DNA of 64,000 nucleotides from RBG-16-66-20 sp040752005 (lineage in GTDB: Bacteria > Pseudomonadota > Gammaproteobacteria > Burkholderiales > SG8-39), in contig JBFMFX010000001.1 of assembly GCA_040752005.1 (NCBI GenBank), forward strand, positions 186,001 to 250,000, given 5' to 3'. The number at the start of each line of letters is the position of its first letter. Positions within the stretch are counted from its first letter, which is position 1. A program made the translations under genes and the position numbers. This document shows positions 29,227 to 39,126 of the stretch, in pieces. The notes beneath the pieces are model-generated. The model had not been told where the DNA came from. It made no database searches and was given only the letters and a program-made list of their open reading frames with translations.

Positions 29227-31320
29227 CTATCCGTTGAATCGCTTGCCTTCTTTGGCGAGTCTGGCGAGCAGCGGCGCGACTTGCCACTGGCCGCCCTGAT
29301 AGCCCTTCTGGAACCGCTCGATCGCCGCCAGCACCTTCGCCAGGCCGACGGTGTCGGCGTAGAACATGGGTCCCCCGCGGTAGGGCGGAAAGCCGTAGCC
29401 GGTGAGATACACCATGTCAATGTCGGAGGCGCGCAGCGCGATGCCTTCCTCGAGAATGCGCGCGCCTTCGTTGACGAGTGCGTAGATGCAGCGCTCGACG
29501 ATCTCCTCGTCGCTGATCGGACGCGGCGTCACGCCGATTTCCCTGCGGTACTCGGCGATGATCGCCTCGACCTCCGGGTCGGGGATGGGCTTGCGGCTGC
29601 CCGGCTCGTAGCGGTACCAGCCGCGGCCGGTCTTCTGCCCGAACCAGCCGCGCTCGCAGATGCGGTCGCCGACCTTCGAATACACCATGTCGGGGCGCTC
29701 TTTCGCGCGGCGCTTGCGGATCTCCCAGCCGATGTCGTTGCCCGCCATGTCGTACATCGTGAACGGGCCCATCGCCAGGCCCCAGTTCGTGAGCGCCGCG
29801 TCCACCTGCTGCGGCGTGGCGCCTTCGTCGAGCAGGAACATGGACTGCTGGACGTATTTTTCCAGCATCCGGTTGCCGATGAAGCCGTCGCACACGCCGG
29901 AGACCACCGGCACCTTTTTCAACGTCTTGCCGAGCTTCATCGTGGTCGCGAGGACGTCCTTCGCCGTCCTGTCCCCGCGCACCACTTCGAGCAGCCGCAT
30001 GACGTTCGCCGGCGAGAAAAAGTGCGTGCCGATCACGTCCTGCGGTCGCCGGGTCACCGCGGCGATCGCGTTGACGTCGAGGGTGGAGGTGTTGGTGGCG
30101 AGGATCGCGCCGGGTTTGGCGATCGCGTCCAGCCTGCGGAAGACGTCCTGCTTCACCTCCATGCGCTCGAACACCGCCTCGATCACGATGTCGGCGTCGG
30201 CGACGTCTTCCAGTCTGAGGGTGGGCCGGATGAGCGCCATGCGCCGGTCCATCTCTTCCTGCTTGAGCCGTCCCTTGGCCACCGTGCCCGCATAGTTCCT
30301 GCGGATCGTTTCCATGCCGCGGTCGAGCGCCGCCTGGCTCGTCTCGACCACCGTCACCGGGATGCCGGCGTTGGCGAAGCACATCGCGATGCCTCCGCCC
30401 ATGGTGCCGGCGCCGACCACGGCGGCCTTGCGGATCTCGCGGGTCGGTGTGTCTTCTGGCACATCCGGGATCTTGGTCGTCTGGCGCTCGGCGAAGAACA
30501 TGTGCCGCAGCGCCTTCGATTCCACCGTCTCGACCAGAACCTGGAAACGCTCGCGCTCGAATTTGCGTCCTTCGTCGAAAGGCCGGGTCGCCGCCGCCTC
30601 GACGCAGGCGACGATCTCCAGCGGCGCCGGGTACCCGCGCGAGGCCTTCGCGACCTCGGCGCGCGCGCGCTCGAAGAACTGTTTCGGGTCGCCTTCCACC
30701 TTGACCGCCATGTCGCGGATGCGGCGGGGCCCGCGGCCCTCGGCGATCAGCTTCTTCGCGAAGGCGATCGCGCCCCCCAGCAGGTCGCCGGTGACGATCT
30801 CGTCCACCAGCCCGAGCTTGAGCGCCTCCTCGGCGCGGACGGGGTTGCCGGTGGTCATCATCTCGATCGCCTTGGCCGCGCCCACCACCCTCGGCAGGCG
30901 CTGCGTGCCGCCGGAGCCGGGGAGAATTCCCAGCTTCACCTCCGGCAGCCCGAGCTGCGCGCCGGGCAGCGCCACGCGGTAGTGGCAGCCCAGAGCGAGC
31001 TCGAGGCCTCCTCCGAGCGCGAAGCCGCCGATCGCGGCGATCATCGGCTTGGGGAACGCGTCCTGAGCGTCGTTGATTTCCGGCAGCGACGGCGGCTCGA
31101 ACGCCTTCGGGGTGTTGAACTCGCGGATGTCCGCCCCCCCGGAAAACGCCTTCGCCGAGCCGATCAGGACGAGCGCCTTGACCGCGGGGTCGGCCTCGGC
31201 CTTCCTGATGCCGGCGAGGATCCCTGGCCTGAGCACGCTCCCCAGGCCGTTCACAGGCGGGTTGTTCATGGCGATGACGGCAATGCCGTCGCGCACGGAA
31301 TACGCTGCCGCTTCGCTCAT
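29227..31320 (-). CDS. Bifunctional enoyl-CoA hydratase / 3-hydroxyacyl-CoA dehydrogenase
   Basis: A 697-residue two-enzyme protein of the FadB/FadJ/peroxisomal type. The crotonase domain occupies about residues 1-190, with oxyanion segment FSGGADIREF and active-site QLGLPEVKLGILPGSGGTQR. The 3-hydroxyacyl-CoA dehydrogenase domain starts near 300 with AAVVGAGTMGGGIAMCFANA, and the catalytic-type His is in IGTHFFSPANVMRLLEVV. IGNRMLEKY and a duplicated C-terminal domain complete it. It performs hydration and NAD-dependent oxidation in beta-oxidation and precedes the thiolase gene in an operon. The start at 31320 is where the crotonase sequence begins. Confidence 0.94.
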   Translation of the reverse strand: MSEAAAYSVRDGIAVIAMNNPPVNGLGSVLRPGILAGIRKAEADPAVKALVLIGSAKAFSGGADIREFNTPKAFEPPSLPEINDAQDAFPKPMIAAIGGFALGGGLELALGCHYRVALPGAQLGLPEVKLGILPGSGGTQRLPRVVGAAKAIEMMTTGNPVRAEEALKLGLVDEIVTGDLLGGAIAFAKKLIAEGRGPRRIRDMAVKVEGDPKQFFERARAEVAKASRGYPAPLEIVACVEAAATRPFDEGRKFERERFQVLVETVESKALRHMFFAERQTTKIPDVPEDTPTREIRKAAVVGAGTMGGGIAMCFANAGIPVTVVETSQAALDRGMETIRRNYAGTVAKGRLKQEEMDRRMALIRPTLRLEDVADADIVIEAVFERMEVKQDVFRRLDAIAKPGAILATNTSTLDVNAIAAVTRRPQDVIGTHFFSPANVMRLLEVVRGDRTAKDVLATTMKLGKTLKKVPVVSGVCDGFIGNRMLEKYVQQSMFLLDEGATPQQVDAALTNWGLAMGPFTMYDMAGNDIGWEIRKRRAKERPDMVYSKVGDRICERGWFGQKTGRGWYRYEPGSRKPIPDPEVEAIIAEYRREIGVTPRPISDEEIVERCIYALVNEGARILEEGIALRASDIDMVYLTGYGFPPYRGGPMFYADTVGLAKVLAAIERFQKGYQGGQWQVAPLLARLAKEGKRFNG

Positions 31321-31459
31321 TGCGCGGGTTTCTCCAAAAAGGCGGGGTTGAAGGTCTAACCGGCGCATCGCGCCGGGGATGGGCCGATTCTAGCAAGCGG
31401 CCTTAGCGCGGCGGACCGCCGCGCCACGCCGGCCGGGTCCGGAGGATCCGGCGCGTTGT

Positions 31460-31510
31460 GTGGGAAACGGCCCACGCATGTCGCTAGTGAACTTGTGGTT
31501 GATTTCCCAC
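31460..31510. promoter_or_regulatory. 8-bp inverted repeat in the leader of the 31545 gene
   Basis: GTGGGAAA at 31460-31467 and its exact complement TTTCCCAC at 31503-31510 flank a 35-bp spacer. The left arm can alternatively pair with CCCAC at 31471-31475, so two mutually exclusive hairpins are possible. The repeat ends 22 bp before the AAAGGAGG ribosome site (31533-31540) of the downstream gene. It may be a split operator or an RNA switch-like leader. Nothing else is recognised in the 224-bp divergent region. Confidence 0.35.
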
Positions 31511-31544
31511 TTTCTGGAGAGTACGGTGCGCCAAAGGAGGACAC

Positions 31545-32939
31545 GTGCAGCTCGCGCAGGGCGAATCGCTTCTCGACACGATCGCGGAGTTCTGCCGCCG
31601 CAACGGCGTCGCCGAATCCACCTTCGGCCGGCGCGTGGTGAACGACGGCAAGTTCGTCGCGCGGCTGCGCGACGGCGCGCGCGTGACGCCGGAGACGCTG
31701 GAGCGCGTGAGCGCGTATCTGGAGCGCCACGGCGTCGCCGCACCCGGGGCGCCGCGCGAGCTGCGCCCGCTCATCCGGCTCGCCCAGCGGCCCCCCACCG
31801 CGGCGGCGCCCGAGCCGGTCGCGCGCCAGTTCCGCTTCTTCGACAACCGGCAGAAGTACCTCCTCTTCGTCAGCACCTGCGGCGAGAAGGAGGTGGTCGC
31901 GCGCCGCATCGGCATGGAACTGGCGCACCTGCGCCCGCGGCCGCCGGCGGTGCGCGTCTTCGACGCCGGCATGGGCGATGCGACCGTGCTCACGCGCGTG
32001 ATGCGCGAGATGCACCGGCGCTTTCCGACGATGCCGTTCTACTTCGTCGGCAAGGAGATCAGCCTGGAGGACGTGCGCCTGTCGCTCGACAAGATGGCCG
32101 ACCGCTTCTTCGAGCATCCGGCCACGGTACTGGTGGTGACCAACATGTATTACACCGAGGCGCCGTGGCTTGCGCCGAAGGCGCTCGCCGCGGCGACCTC
32201 GCTCGTCTGGCACGAGGTCGCACTCACCGGCACGACCGCGCACGAATTCGGCGAGCAGATTCAGGCGCTGGAGCCGTTCCTCGCCCGCCACTGGCAGGCG
32301 CGCCACAGCCCGAAGACCGGCAACCCGGTGTACGAGCGGCCGGTGGTACTGGTGCTCTACCGCGACGACTTTCGGTTCCTGCTCGACGACGTCATCCCGC
32401 GCCAGGGCCGGGCGCACGCGGACTACGATCTCATCATCGCCTCGCAGCCCTACCGCGCGCGGGCCCCGCTCGAATTCAAGGCGCAGAAGGTGATCGCGCC
32501 GCTCGCGCGCGCCCTGGGCCTCGGCGGGCGCCTCATCGGCATCCACTCGAAGGGGGACGACCCGGGGCTGGAGATCGTGCGCCGGATCTGGCCCGAGGAG
32601 AACCCGTTCCGGCACGGCCGGCACGAATTGCTGCGGGCGGTGCGCGCCGAGCTCGGACGCGAGGCGCGGCGCTGCAACTTCAACGCGTATTCGGAGGCGC
32701 GCGCGGTGTTCCGGTACGACATGCACACGCTGCCCACCGAGATCGCCGAGAGCGTCGGCACCTCGACGCTGCTCGCGGCGTGGAACGCGGCCGTTTACGT
32801 GGCGCAGATAGACGACGAGCGGCTCGCGCAGGTGGTGGGCGAGCGCCGTTATCTGGACGCCACGCGCGAAGTGCTGCAGGCCCACGGCGGCCTGTGGTTC
32901 CTGGACGAGTCCTACGTCATATCTCGCAAGAGGAATTGA
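31545..32939 (+). CDS. Unassigned protein: HTH-like N-terminus plus methyltransferase-like Rossmann domain
   Basis: A 464-residue cytosolic protein that I cannot place in a characterised family. Residues 1-60 (LLDTIAEFCRRNGVAESTFG, ARVTPETLERVSAYLERHG) look like a helix-turn-helix domain. After a Pro-rich linker, residues from about 100 hold a Rossmann-like core with VRVFDAGMGDATVLTRVM, close to the SAM-binding motif I. Further on is YDLIIASQPYRARAP, where SQPY lies at the position of the amino-methyltransferase (D/N/S)PP(Y/F) motif. GTG start with a perfect AAAGGAGG site. It is followed after 3 bp by a MetF-like gene, so the two are cotranscribed. Methyl transfer is inferred. Confidence 0.7.
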   Translation: MQLAQGESLLDTIAEFCRRNGVAESTFGRRVVNDGKFVARLRDGARVTPETLERVSAYLERHGVAAPGAPRELRPLIRLAQRPPTAAAPEPVARQFRFFDNRQKYLLFVSTCGEKEVVARRIGMELAHLRPRPPAVRVFDAGMGDATVLTRVMREMHRRFPTMPFYFVGKEISLEDVRLSLDKMADRFFEHPATVLVVTNMYYTEAPWLAPKALAAATSLVWHEVALTGTTAHEFGEQIQALEPFLARHWQARHSPKTGNPVYERPVVLVLYRDDFRFLLDDVIPRQGRAHADYDLIIASQPYRARAPLEFKAQKVIAPLARALGLGGRLIGIHSKGDDPGLEIVRRIWPEENPFRHGRHELLRAVRAELGREARRCNFNAYSEARAVFRYDMHTLPTEIAESVGTSTLLAAWNAAVYVAQIDDERLAQVVGERRYLDATREVLQAHGGLWFLDESYVISRKRN

Positions 32940-32942
32940 GCG

Positions 32943-33833
32943 ATGAGTGTGGTCGCGCGGGCGCAGGGAGACGGGCTTGACCGTACCGCCGCAGAGCTCG
33001 TGGCCTGCGGCTCGCTGGAGATGAACGCCGACCGGGCGGGCGATGCGCGCGCGATCGCCGCCGAGCTTCCGGTCGGCACGCGCGTCTACGTCAACCACCT
33101 GCCGCGGCACAGCCTGGAGCAGTCGGCTGCGGCGCTCATCGCCCTGCGCGAGGCGGGTCTTGAGCCGGTGCCGCACCTGGCGGCGCGGCGCATCGGCTCG
33201 CGCGAGGCGCTGCGCGCGTATCTCGCCCGCGCCGTCGGCGAGGCGGGCGTCGCCAAGGCGCTCGTGATCGGCGGCGACGTGAGCGAACCGGCCGGCCCCT
33301 GGGCCGACGCGGCGGCGTTGCTGCGCGACGGAGTGCTCGCCGAGTGCGGCATCCGCGAGGTCGGGCTGCCGGGCTACCCCGAGGGCCATCCTTCGATCCC
33401 GAGCCCGGTGCTCGCGCGGCTGCTCACCGAGCGGCTCGAGCTGCTGCGCGCGCAGGGGCTTGGTGCGCACATACTCACCCAGTTCTCGTTCTCGCCCGCG
33501 CGCGTGATCGAGTACGCGGCCGAGCTGGCGCGCACGGCGCCCGGCGTGCCGGTGTACGTGGGCCTCGCCGGTCCGACCGATCCGGTGCGGCTGCTGCGCT
33601 TCGCCCAGCGCTGCGGCGTGAGCGCCTCGCTGCGCGCGCTGCGCGCTCAAGGGATGGGCGCGATCCGGCTCGTCACCCATACCGATCCGATGGAGCAGCT
33701 CGTCGCGGTCGCGCGCTACTGCGCCGGCGCGGCCGAGTGCAACGTGGTGGGCGTGCACCTGTTCAGCTTCGGCGGCGCGGCGCAGGCCGCGGCGTGGATG
33801 AACCGCGTCATCACGGCGGCGCGCGAGGCCTGA
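32943..33833 (+). CDS. Short methylenetetrahydrofolate reductase (MetF-like) protein
   Basis: A 296-residue (beta/alpha)8 protein of the MTHFR family. PHLAARRIGSREALRAYL is followed by ALVIGGDVSEPAGPW, where the Asp after GG corresponds to the FAD-contacting Asp120 of E. coli MetF. VGLPGYPEGHPSI matches the AAYPEVHPEA block, and AHILTQFSFSPARVIEYA the ITQFFF block. The expected reaction is reversible reduction of 5,10-methylene-THF to 5-methyl-THF, or the reverse in demethylation pathways. It is coupled to the HTH/methyltransferase-like gene rather than to metE/metH, which suggests a specialised one-carbon role. Confidence 0.85.
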   Translation: MSVVARAQGDGLDRTAAELVACGSLEMNADRAGDARAIAAELPVGTRVYVNHLPRHSLEQSAAALIALREAGLEPVPHLAARRIGSREALRAYLARAVGEAGVAKALVIGGDVSEPAGPWADAAALLRDGVLAECGIREVGLPGYPEGHPSIPSPVLARLLTERLELLRAQGLGAHILTQFSFSPARVIEYAAELARTAPGVPVYVGLAGPTDPVRLLRFAQRCGVSASLRALRAQGMGAIRLVTHTDPMEQLVAVARYCAGAAECNVVGVHLFSFGGAAQAAAWMNRVITAAREA

Positions 33834-33859
33834 CCGCGCTGCGGTAGCATGGTGCGGGA

Positions 33860-34696
33860 GTGGAAATTCCCCTCCCGGTCATGCTGGCGGTGCTCGCGGC
33901 GGCGGCTGCGCACGCGGCGTGGAACGCGCTGCTCAAAGCGGGCGCAGATCCGCTGCTGGACGCGGCGCTGCTGGCGCTGGCGGGCGGCGTGATCGCCGCG
34001 CCCCTTCTCGCGCTCGTCGAGCCGCCGCATCCCGCGGCATGGCCTTTCCTCGCGGCCTCGGCCGCGATCCATGTCGGTTATTACGCGACGCTCGTGCTCG
34101 CGTACCGCGCGGGCGACCTCTCCCACGGCTACCCGATCATGCGCGGCACGGCGCCGCTCGTCGTGGCACTCGCCTCGGCGGCGGCGTTCGGCGAGCCGCT
34201 TTCGGCAGCGGCCTGGGCGGGCGTCGTTCTCATCTGCGGCGGCGTGCTCTCGCTCGGCCTTGCGGGCGGCGGTGCGACGCATCGCGCGAGCGCCTGGGCG
34301 CTCGCCAATGCCGCGATCATCGCCGCCTACACGCTCGTGGACGGCACGGGCGTGCGCGCCGCGGGCGGCGCCGAGCGCTACGTCGTCTGGCTTTTGCTCT
34401 TCATGGGCCTGCCGTTCGGCCTGATCGTCCTCGCGCTGCGGCGCAAGGCGCTCGCGCGCCACTCCGCGCGTCACTGGCCGCGGGCGCTCGCAGGCGCCGC
34501 GCTCTCGGGCGCTTCCTACGGCGTCGCGCTCTGGGCGATGACGCGCGCACCGGTGGCGGTAGTCGCGGCGCTACGCGAAACCTCGGTGATCTTCGGCGCG
34601 CTGATCGGGGCGTGGCTGCTGCGCGAAGGGCGGCTTGCGCCGCGCCTTGCAGGCGCGGCCACGGTCTTTGCCGGGATGATCGCGCTCAGGCTGTGA
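33860..34696 (+). CDS. DMT/EamA-type transporter
   Basis: A 278-residue membrane protein with about ten hydrophobic segments in two repeats, the EamA layout. The N-terminal repeat includes HAAWNALLKAGADPLLDAAL and YRAGDLSHGYPIMRGTAPLV; the second ends VVAALRETSVIFGALIGAWL. The arrangement resembles drug/metabolite exporters, including phosphonate utilisation-associated members; no substrate can be named. GTG start at 33860, 26 bp after the MetF-like gene and possibly on its transcript. Confidence 0.88.
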   Translation: MEIPLPVMLAVLAAAAAHAAWNALLKAGADPLLDAALLALAGGVIAAPLLALVEPPHPAAWPFLAASAAIHVGYYATLVLAYRAGDLSHGYPIMRGTAPLVVALASAAAFGEPLSAAAWAGVVLICGGVLSLGLAGGGATHRASAWALANAAIIAAYTLVDGTGVRAAGGAERYVVWLLLFMGLPFGLIVLALRRKALARHSARHWPRALAGAALSGASYGVALWAMTRAPVAVVAALRETSVIFGALIGAWLLREGRLAPRLAGAATVFAGMIALRL

Positions 34697-34796
34697 GCCG
34701 GCTCCCGCCGCCAGGCGGCGGCGCCGGCATTCTGCGCTCGCCGCTCGCCGAGTCTGCCTTCGCCAGGACATTCGGATAAAATCGGCCGGTCAGGAA

Positions 34797-35069
34797 ATGA
34801 AATTGAGCACGGGCGACGAAACGCTGCGCTGGCCGACCAATCTCGATCGCGAGGCGATCATCGAGCGGCTGGTGCGGGTGCGCGAGGCGGCGATGGCGGC
34901 CGGGCTCGCCGAGGTGGCCGAACGCTTCGCCAGCGTCGAGACGATGCCCTCGCCCAGGATCGGCGCGGCGGTGGTCGCGGCGCTTACCTGGCTGCAGGAC
35001 AAGCCCGAGCAGCGGGCGATCGTCACCCAGCTCGAGATGGTGGCGGTGAACCTGAAAAACCTGAAGTAG
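34797..35069 (+). CDS. Hypothetical protein, 90 residues
   Basis: A small, soluble, mostly helical protein (MKLSTGDETLRWPTNLDREA..., ending QLEMVAVNLKNLK). No signal peptide, metal site or known motif is seen. A TAAAAT -10-like box lies at 34777-34782 and a CAGGAAATG start context follows. Codon use is like its neighbours. It stands alone, 100 bp after the DMT transporter and 75 bp before another hypothetical. The acid/base pattern would allow a helical bundle, perhaps a protein-protein adaptor; no function is proposed. Confidence 0.65.
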   Translation: MKLSTGDETLRWPTNLDREAIIERLVRVREAAMAAGLAEVAERFASVETMPSPRIGAAVVAALTWLQDKPEQRAIVTQLEMVAVNLKNLK

Positions 35070-35144
35070 GCGCGATCGCCGGCGCGTGGTGGCCGTTCCG
35101 GCCATGCGACAATTCCCGCTCTCTCAGGAATTTCCGAGGCTGCC

Positions 35145-35564
35145 ATGGCGACAAGACCCGATGAGCGCTTGATCGAGCCGGAGATGGACCCGAACGATCT
35201 CTGGCTGGAGGAGATCTACACCGACCGCCGCGTCGGCACGATCCGCAAGATGACGCCGGTGAAAGCCGACGGCACGCGCGACCCGAAGCGCGAGGTCGCC
35301 TGGCTGGGCGAAACCCAGGTGATGAGCGCGGTGGGCGCGCTTCCGATCTCGTTCCCGCTGGAGGCGAAGACGCTGGAGGAAGCGGCGCAGAAGTTCGGCG
35401 CCGCCGCGAAGGCGGCGATCGAGCGCACGATCAAGGAGTTGCAGGAGCTGCGCCGGCAGGCCGCCTCCTCCATCCTGATCCCGCAGGGAGGGCTGCCGCC
35501 GGTCGGGCCGGGGGGCGTGCCGGGCGGCGGCATCCCGGGCGGCGGCAAGATCCAGCTCCCGTAG
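35145..35564 (+). CDS. Hypothetical protein with Gly/Pro-rich tail, 139 residues
   Basis: A soluble protein with an N-terminal segment (PDERLIEPEMDPNDLWLEEI), a central part rich in beta residues (VGTIRKMTPVKADGTRD), then an amphipathic helix (TLEEAAQKFGAAAKAAIERT). It ends in a flexible Gly/Pro tail (GPGGVPGGGIPGGGKIQLP). I know no family for it. The conserved-looking acidic start and helical middle suggest a genuine cytosolic protein. It precedes the fatty-acyl-CoA ligase by 27 bp and may share its transcript. Confidence 0.7.
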   Translation: MATRPDERLIEPEMDPNDLWLEEIYTDRRVGTIRKMTPVKADGTRDPKREVAWLGETQVMSAVGALPISFPLEAKTLEEAAQKFGAAAKAAIERTIKELQELRRQAASSILIPQGGLPPVGPGGVPGGGIPGGGKIQLP

Positions 35565-35591
35565 CCGCGGCTTCGCGAAGGAGGGGAAGGC

Positions 35592-37220
35592 ATGCACGGC
35601 CTGATGATGGACATGCCGCTCGCGATCAGCGAGCTGATTCGGCATGCGGACCGCCACCACGGCGACACCCAGATCGTTTCCAAGCGCGTTGAGGGCGACG
35701 GACTTCACCGCTACAGCTACCGCGAGGCGCACCGGCGCTCGCGCAGGCTCGCCAAGGCGCTCGCCCGCCTGGGGCTCGCGATGCACGACCGCGTCGGCAC
35801 GCTCGCCTGGAACGGCTACCGGCACTTCGAGCTGTATTACGCGGTGGCCGGCTCGGGCGCGGTGATCCACACCATCAATCCGCGCCTGTTCGAGGACCAG
35901 ATCGTCTATATCGCCAACCACGCCGAAGACCGGATCCTGTGCTTCGACCTCACTTTCCTGCCGCTGGTGGAAAAGCTCGCGCCGCGGCTGCAAACGGTGA
36001 AGCGCTACGTCCTGATGACCGACCGCGCGCACATGCCGGCGAAGACCTCGATTGCGGGCCTCGCGTGCTACGAGGAGCTGCTGGAGGCGGAGGACGACCG
36101 CTTCGACTGGCCGCAGTTCGACGAGCGCACCGCGGCGTGCCTTTGCTATACCTCCGGCACGACCGGCAACCCCAAGGGCGTGCTCTATTCGCACCGCTCG
36201 ACGATCCTGCACGCCTATGGCGCGGCGCTGCCGGACGTGCTCAACCTCTCGGCGCGCGACGTGGTGCTGCCGGTGGTGCCGATGTTCCACGTCAACGCCT
36301 GGGGGCTGCCGTACTCTGCCGCCGCCTGCGGCACCAAGCTGGTGTTTCCCGGCCAGCATCTCGACGGCAGGAGCCTGTACGAGCTTTTCGAGGGCGAGCG
36401 CGTCACCATGTCGGCGGGCGTGCCCACGGTCTGGCTCGGACTGCTCCAGTTCATGGATGCGAACCGGCTCAAGTTCTCGACGCTCAAGCGCGTGGTGATC
36501 GGGGGATCGGCCTGTCCGCCGGCGATGATGCGCAAGTTCAACGACGATTACGGCGTCGAGGTGCTGCACGCCTGGGGCATGACCGAAATGAGCCCGCTCG
36601 GCTGCGTGTGCACCCTGAAGGAAAAGCACCTCGGCCTGGACAAGGAGGCCCAGTTCGCGATCCGCATGAAGCAGGGTCGGCCCCCCTTCGGCGTGGACTG
36701 GAGGATCGTGGACGAGGAAGGGCGCGAGCTTGCCGCCGACGGCAGGACGTTCGGCCATCTGCAGGTGCGCGGCCCCTGGGTGATGAGCGGCTACTTCAAG
36801 GGCGAGGGCGGCAATCCGCTCAAGGACGGGTGGTTTCCCACCGGCGACGTCGGCACGCTCGACCCGGACGGCTACCTGCAGATCACCGACCGCTCCAAGG
36901 ACGTGATCAAGTCGGGCGGCGAATGGATCAGCTCGATCGAGCTGGAGAACATCGCCATCGCGCACCCGGCGATCGCCGAAGCCGCGGTGATCGGCGTGCG
37001 CCACCCGAAGTGGGACGAGCGCCCGGTGCTGGTCGCGGTGAGAAAGCCCGGGGCGAGCGTGACCAAGGAGGAGCTGCTCGCGTTCTACGAGGGCAAGGTG
37101 GCGAAATGGTGGATGCCCGACGATGTGGTGTTCGTCGAGGAGCTGCCGCACACCGCGACCGGCAAGCTGTCGAAGATCACGCTGCGCCAGCGCTTCGCTG
37201 ACTATCGGCTGCCCGGCTGA
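35592..37220 (+). CDS. Medium/long-chain fatty-acid--CoA ligase
   Basis: A 542-residue adenylate-forming enzyme. Motifs in order: the P-loop-like YTSGTTGNPKGVLYSHRST near residue 183, GMTEMSPLGCVC near 328, the ATP motif TGDVGTLDPDGYLQITDRSK, and C-terminal PHTATGKLSK with the catalytic lysine. The sequence resembles the bacterial AlkK-type ligases. It activates fatty or related acids with ATP and CoA, feeding the beta-oxidation genes in this window. A strong ribosome site (GGAGGGG) precedes the ATG at 35592. Confidence 0.92.
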   Translation: MHGLMMDMPLAISELIRHADRHHGDTQIVSKRVEGDGLHRYSYREAHRRSRRLAKALARLGLAMHDRVGTLAWNGYRHFELYYAVAGSGAVIHTINPRLFEDQIVYIANHAEDRILCFDLTFLPLVEKLAPRLQTVKRYVLMTDRAHMPAKTSIAGLACYEELLEAEDDRFDWPQFDERTAACLCYTSGTTGNPKGVLYSHRSTILHAYGAALPDVLNLSARDVVLPVVPMFHVNAWGLPYSAAACGTKLVFPGQHLDGRSLYELFEGERVTMSAGVPTVWLGLLQFMDANRLKFSTLKRVVIGGSACPPAMMRKFNDDYGVEVLHAWGMTEMSPLGCVCTLKEKHLGLDKEAQFAIRMKQGRPPFGVDWRIVDEEGRELAADGRTFGHLQVRGPWVMSGYFKGEGGNPLKDGWFPTGDVGTLDPDGYLQITDRSKDVIKSGGEWISSIELENIAIAHPAIAEAAVIGVRHPKWDERPVLVAVRKPGASVTKEELLAFYEGKVAKWWMPDDVVFVEELPHTATGKLSKITLRQRFADYRLPG

Positions 37221-37237
37221 GAGGCGCGCCGAGCGCC

Positions 37238-38358
37238 ATGGTCGGGGAGGAGGGGCGGGTCGGAGAAGCGGTGGCGGCGAACGCCACGGCGGACCGGGAT
37301 CAGCGGCGCCGAAAGAGGTGGACCGCGTACTCGGCGGCGAGCTATGCCGTCGACACGCTCTTTCTCGCGCTGTTCGGCGCCGCCGGCACGATCCCCTGGA
37401 CGGTCGCGCCGGTCTACGGGCTGGTTGCCGCCGCGCTCTGTTCGGGGCAGTACGTGGTGTATGCCCTGGGCTGGAACCTGCGCTTTCGGGACCCGAACCT
37501 GACCGCGCCGTTCCTGCTCGCCGCCGTCGCGATGCAGCTCGGCGTCGTCGCCGCGGCGCCGACAATCGCGTTCCCGTACCTGTCGAATCTGTTCACGGTG
37601 TTCGCCTTCGGCATGATCTGGCTCGATCCGCGCAGTTCCGCGCTGCTGTGGTCGGTGGGCGCCGCGGCGACCGGTCTCGTCCTGTACGCCGGCGGCTCGC
37701 GGCTCGCGGTGCCGGTGGCGACCCCGCTCGAGCTGGCGCTGGGGTGGCTGTACTTTTCTCTGGTGCTCGGCCGCTGCGTGCTGCTTAGCCTGTACGCGAG
37801 CGAACTGCGCTCGCGGCTGGAGCGCAGCCGCCGCGCGCTCGCGGCGACGCTTGCGCAGGTCGAGCAGCTCGCGACCCATGACGAGCTGACGCGCGCCCTC
37901 AATCGGCGCTCGCTGATGTCGCACCTGGAGCAGGAGCGCGGGCGCGCGGAGCGCTCCGGCGTGCCGTTCAGCGTCGCGCTGATGGATCTGGATCACTTCA
38001 AGGCGATCAACGATGCGTTCGGGCATGCCACCGGGGACGAGGCGCTGAGGAAGTTCGCGGACATCGTCCGTGCCACAATGCGCGCAACGGACATTTTCGG
38101 CCGCTACGGAGGCGAGGAGTTCATGATGATCCTGACCGGTACCACCGCCGAGACCGCGCGCCTGGCGATGGAGCGCATTCGCGCCGCGGTCGCCGCCGGC
38201 ACCTGGCCAGTGCCGGGCAAGGGGCTGACGGTCTCTATCGGCGTGGCGGAGTTCAGGCGCGGCGAGAATCTCGCGCAGCTGCTCGGCCGCGCGGACATGG
38301 CGCTGTACGAGGCGAAGCGCGCCGGACGCGACCGGGTCGTCGTCGGGCAGGGCGAGCC

Positions 38359-38362
<4 letters not shown>
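37238..38362 (+). CDS. Membrane-bound diguanylate cyclase
   Basis: A 374-residue protein with about five to six hydrophobic segments in residues 30-190 and a coiled linker (RSRLERSRRALAATLAQVEQ). A C-terminal GGDEF domain begins HDELTRALNRRSLM. The active-site loop is RYGGEEFMMIL and the inhibitory I-site RxxD is present five residues earlier (RATDIFGRYGGEEF). It should make c-di-GMP from two GTP with product inhibition. The sensor part is not a family I can name. Its stop overlaps the next enoyl-CoA hydratase gene by 4 bp, an unusual link of signalling and metabolism. Confidence 0.9.

Positions 38363-39125
<763 letters not shown>

Positions 39126-39126
<1 letters not shown>

Noticed and set aside
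29281..31359. About 690-codon plus-strand frame opposite the bifunctional beta-oxidation gene
   Set aside because: Antisense shadow of a well-conserved enzyme; no ribosome site or domain.
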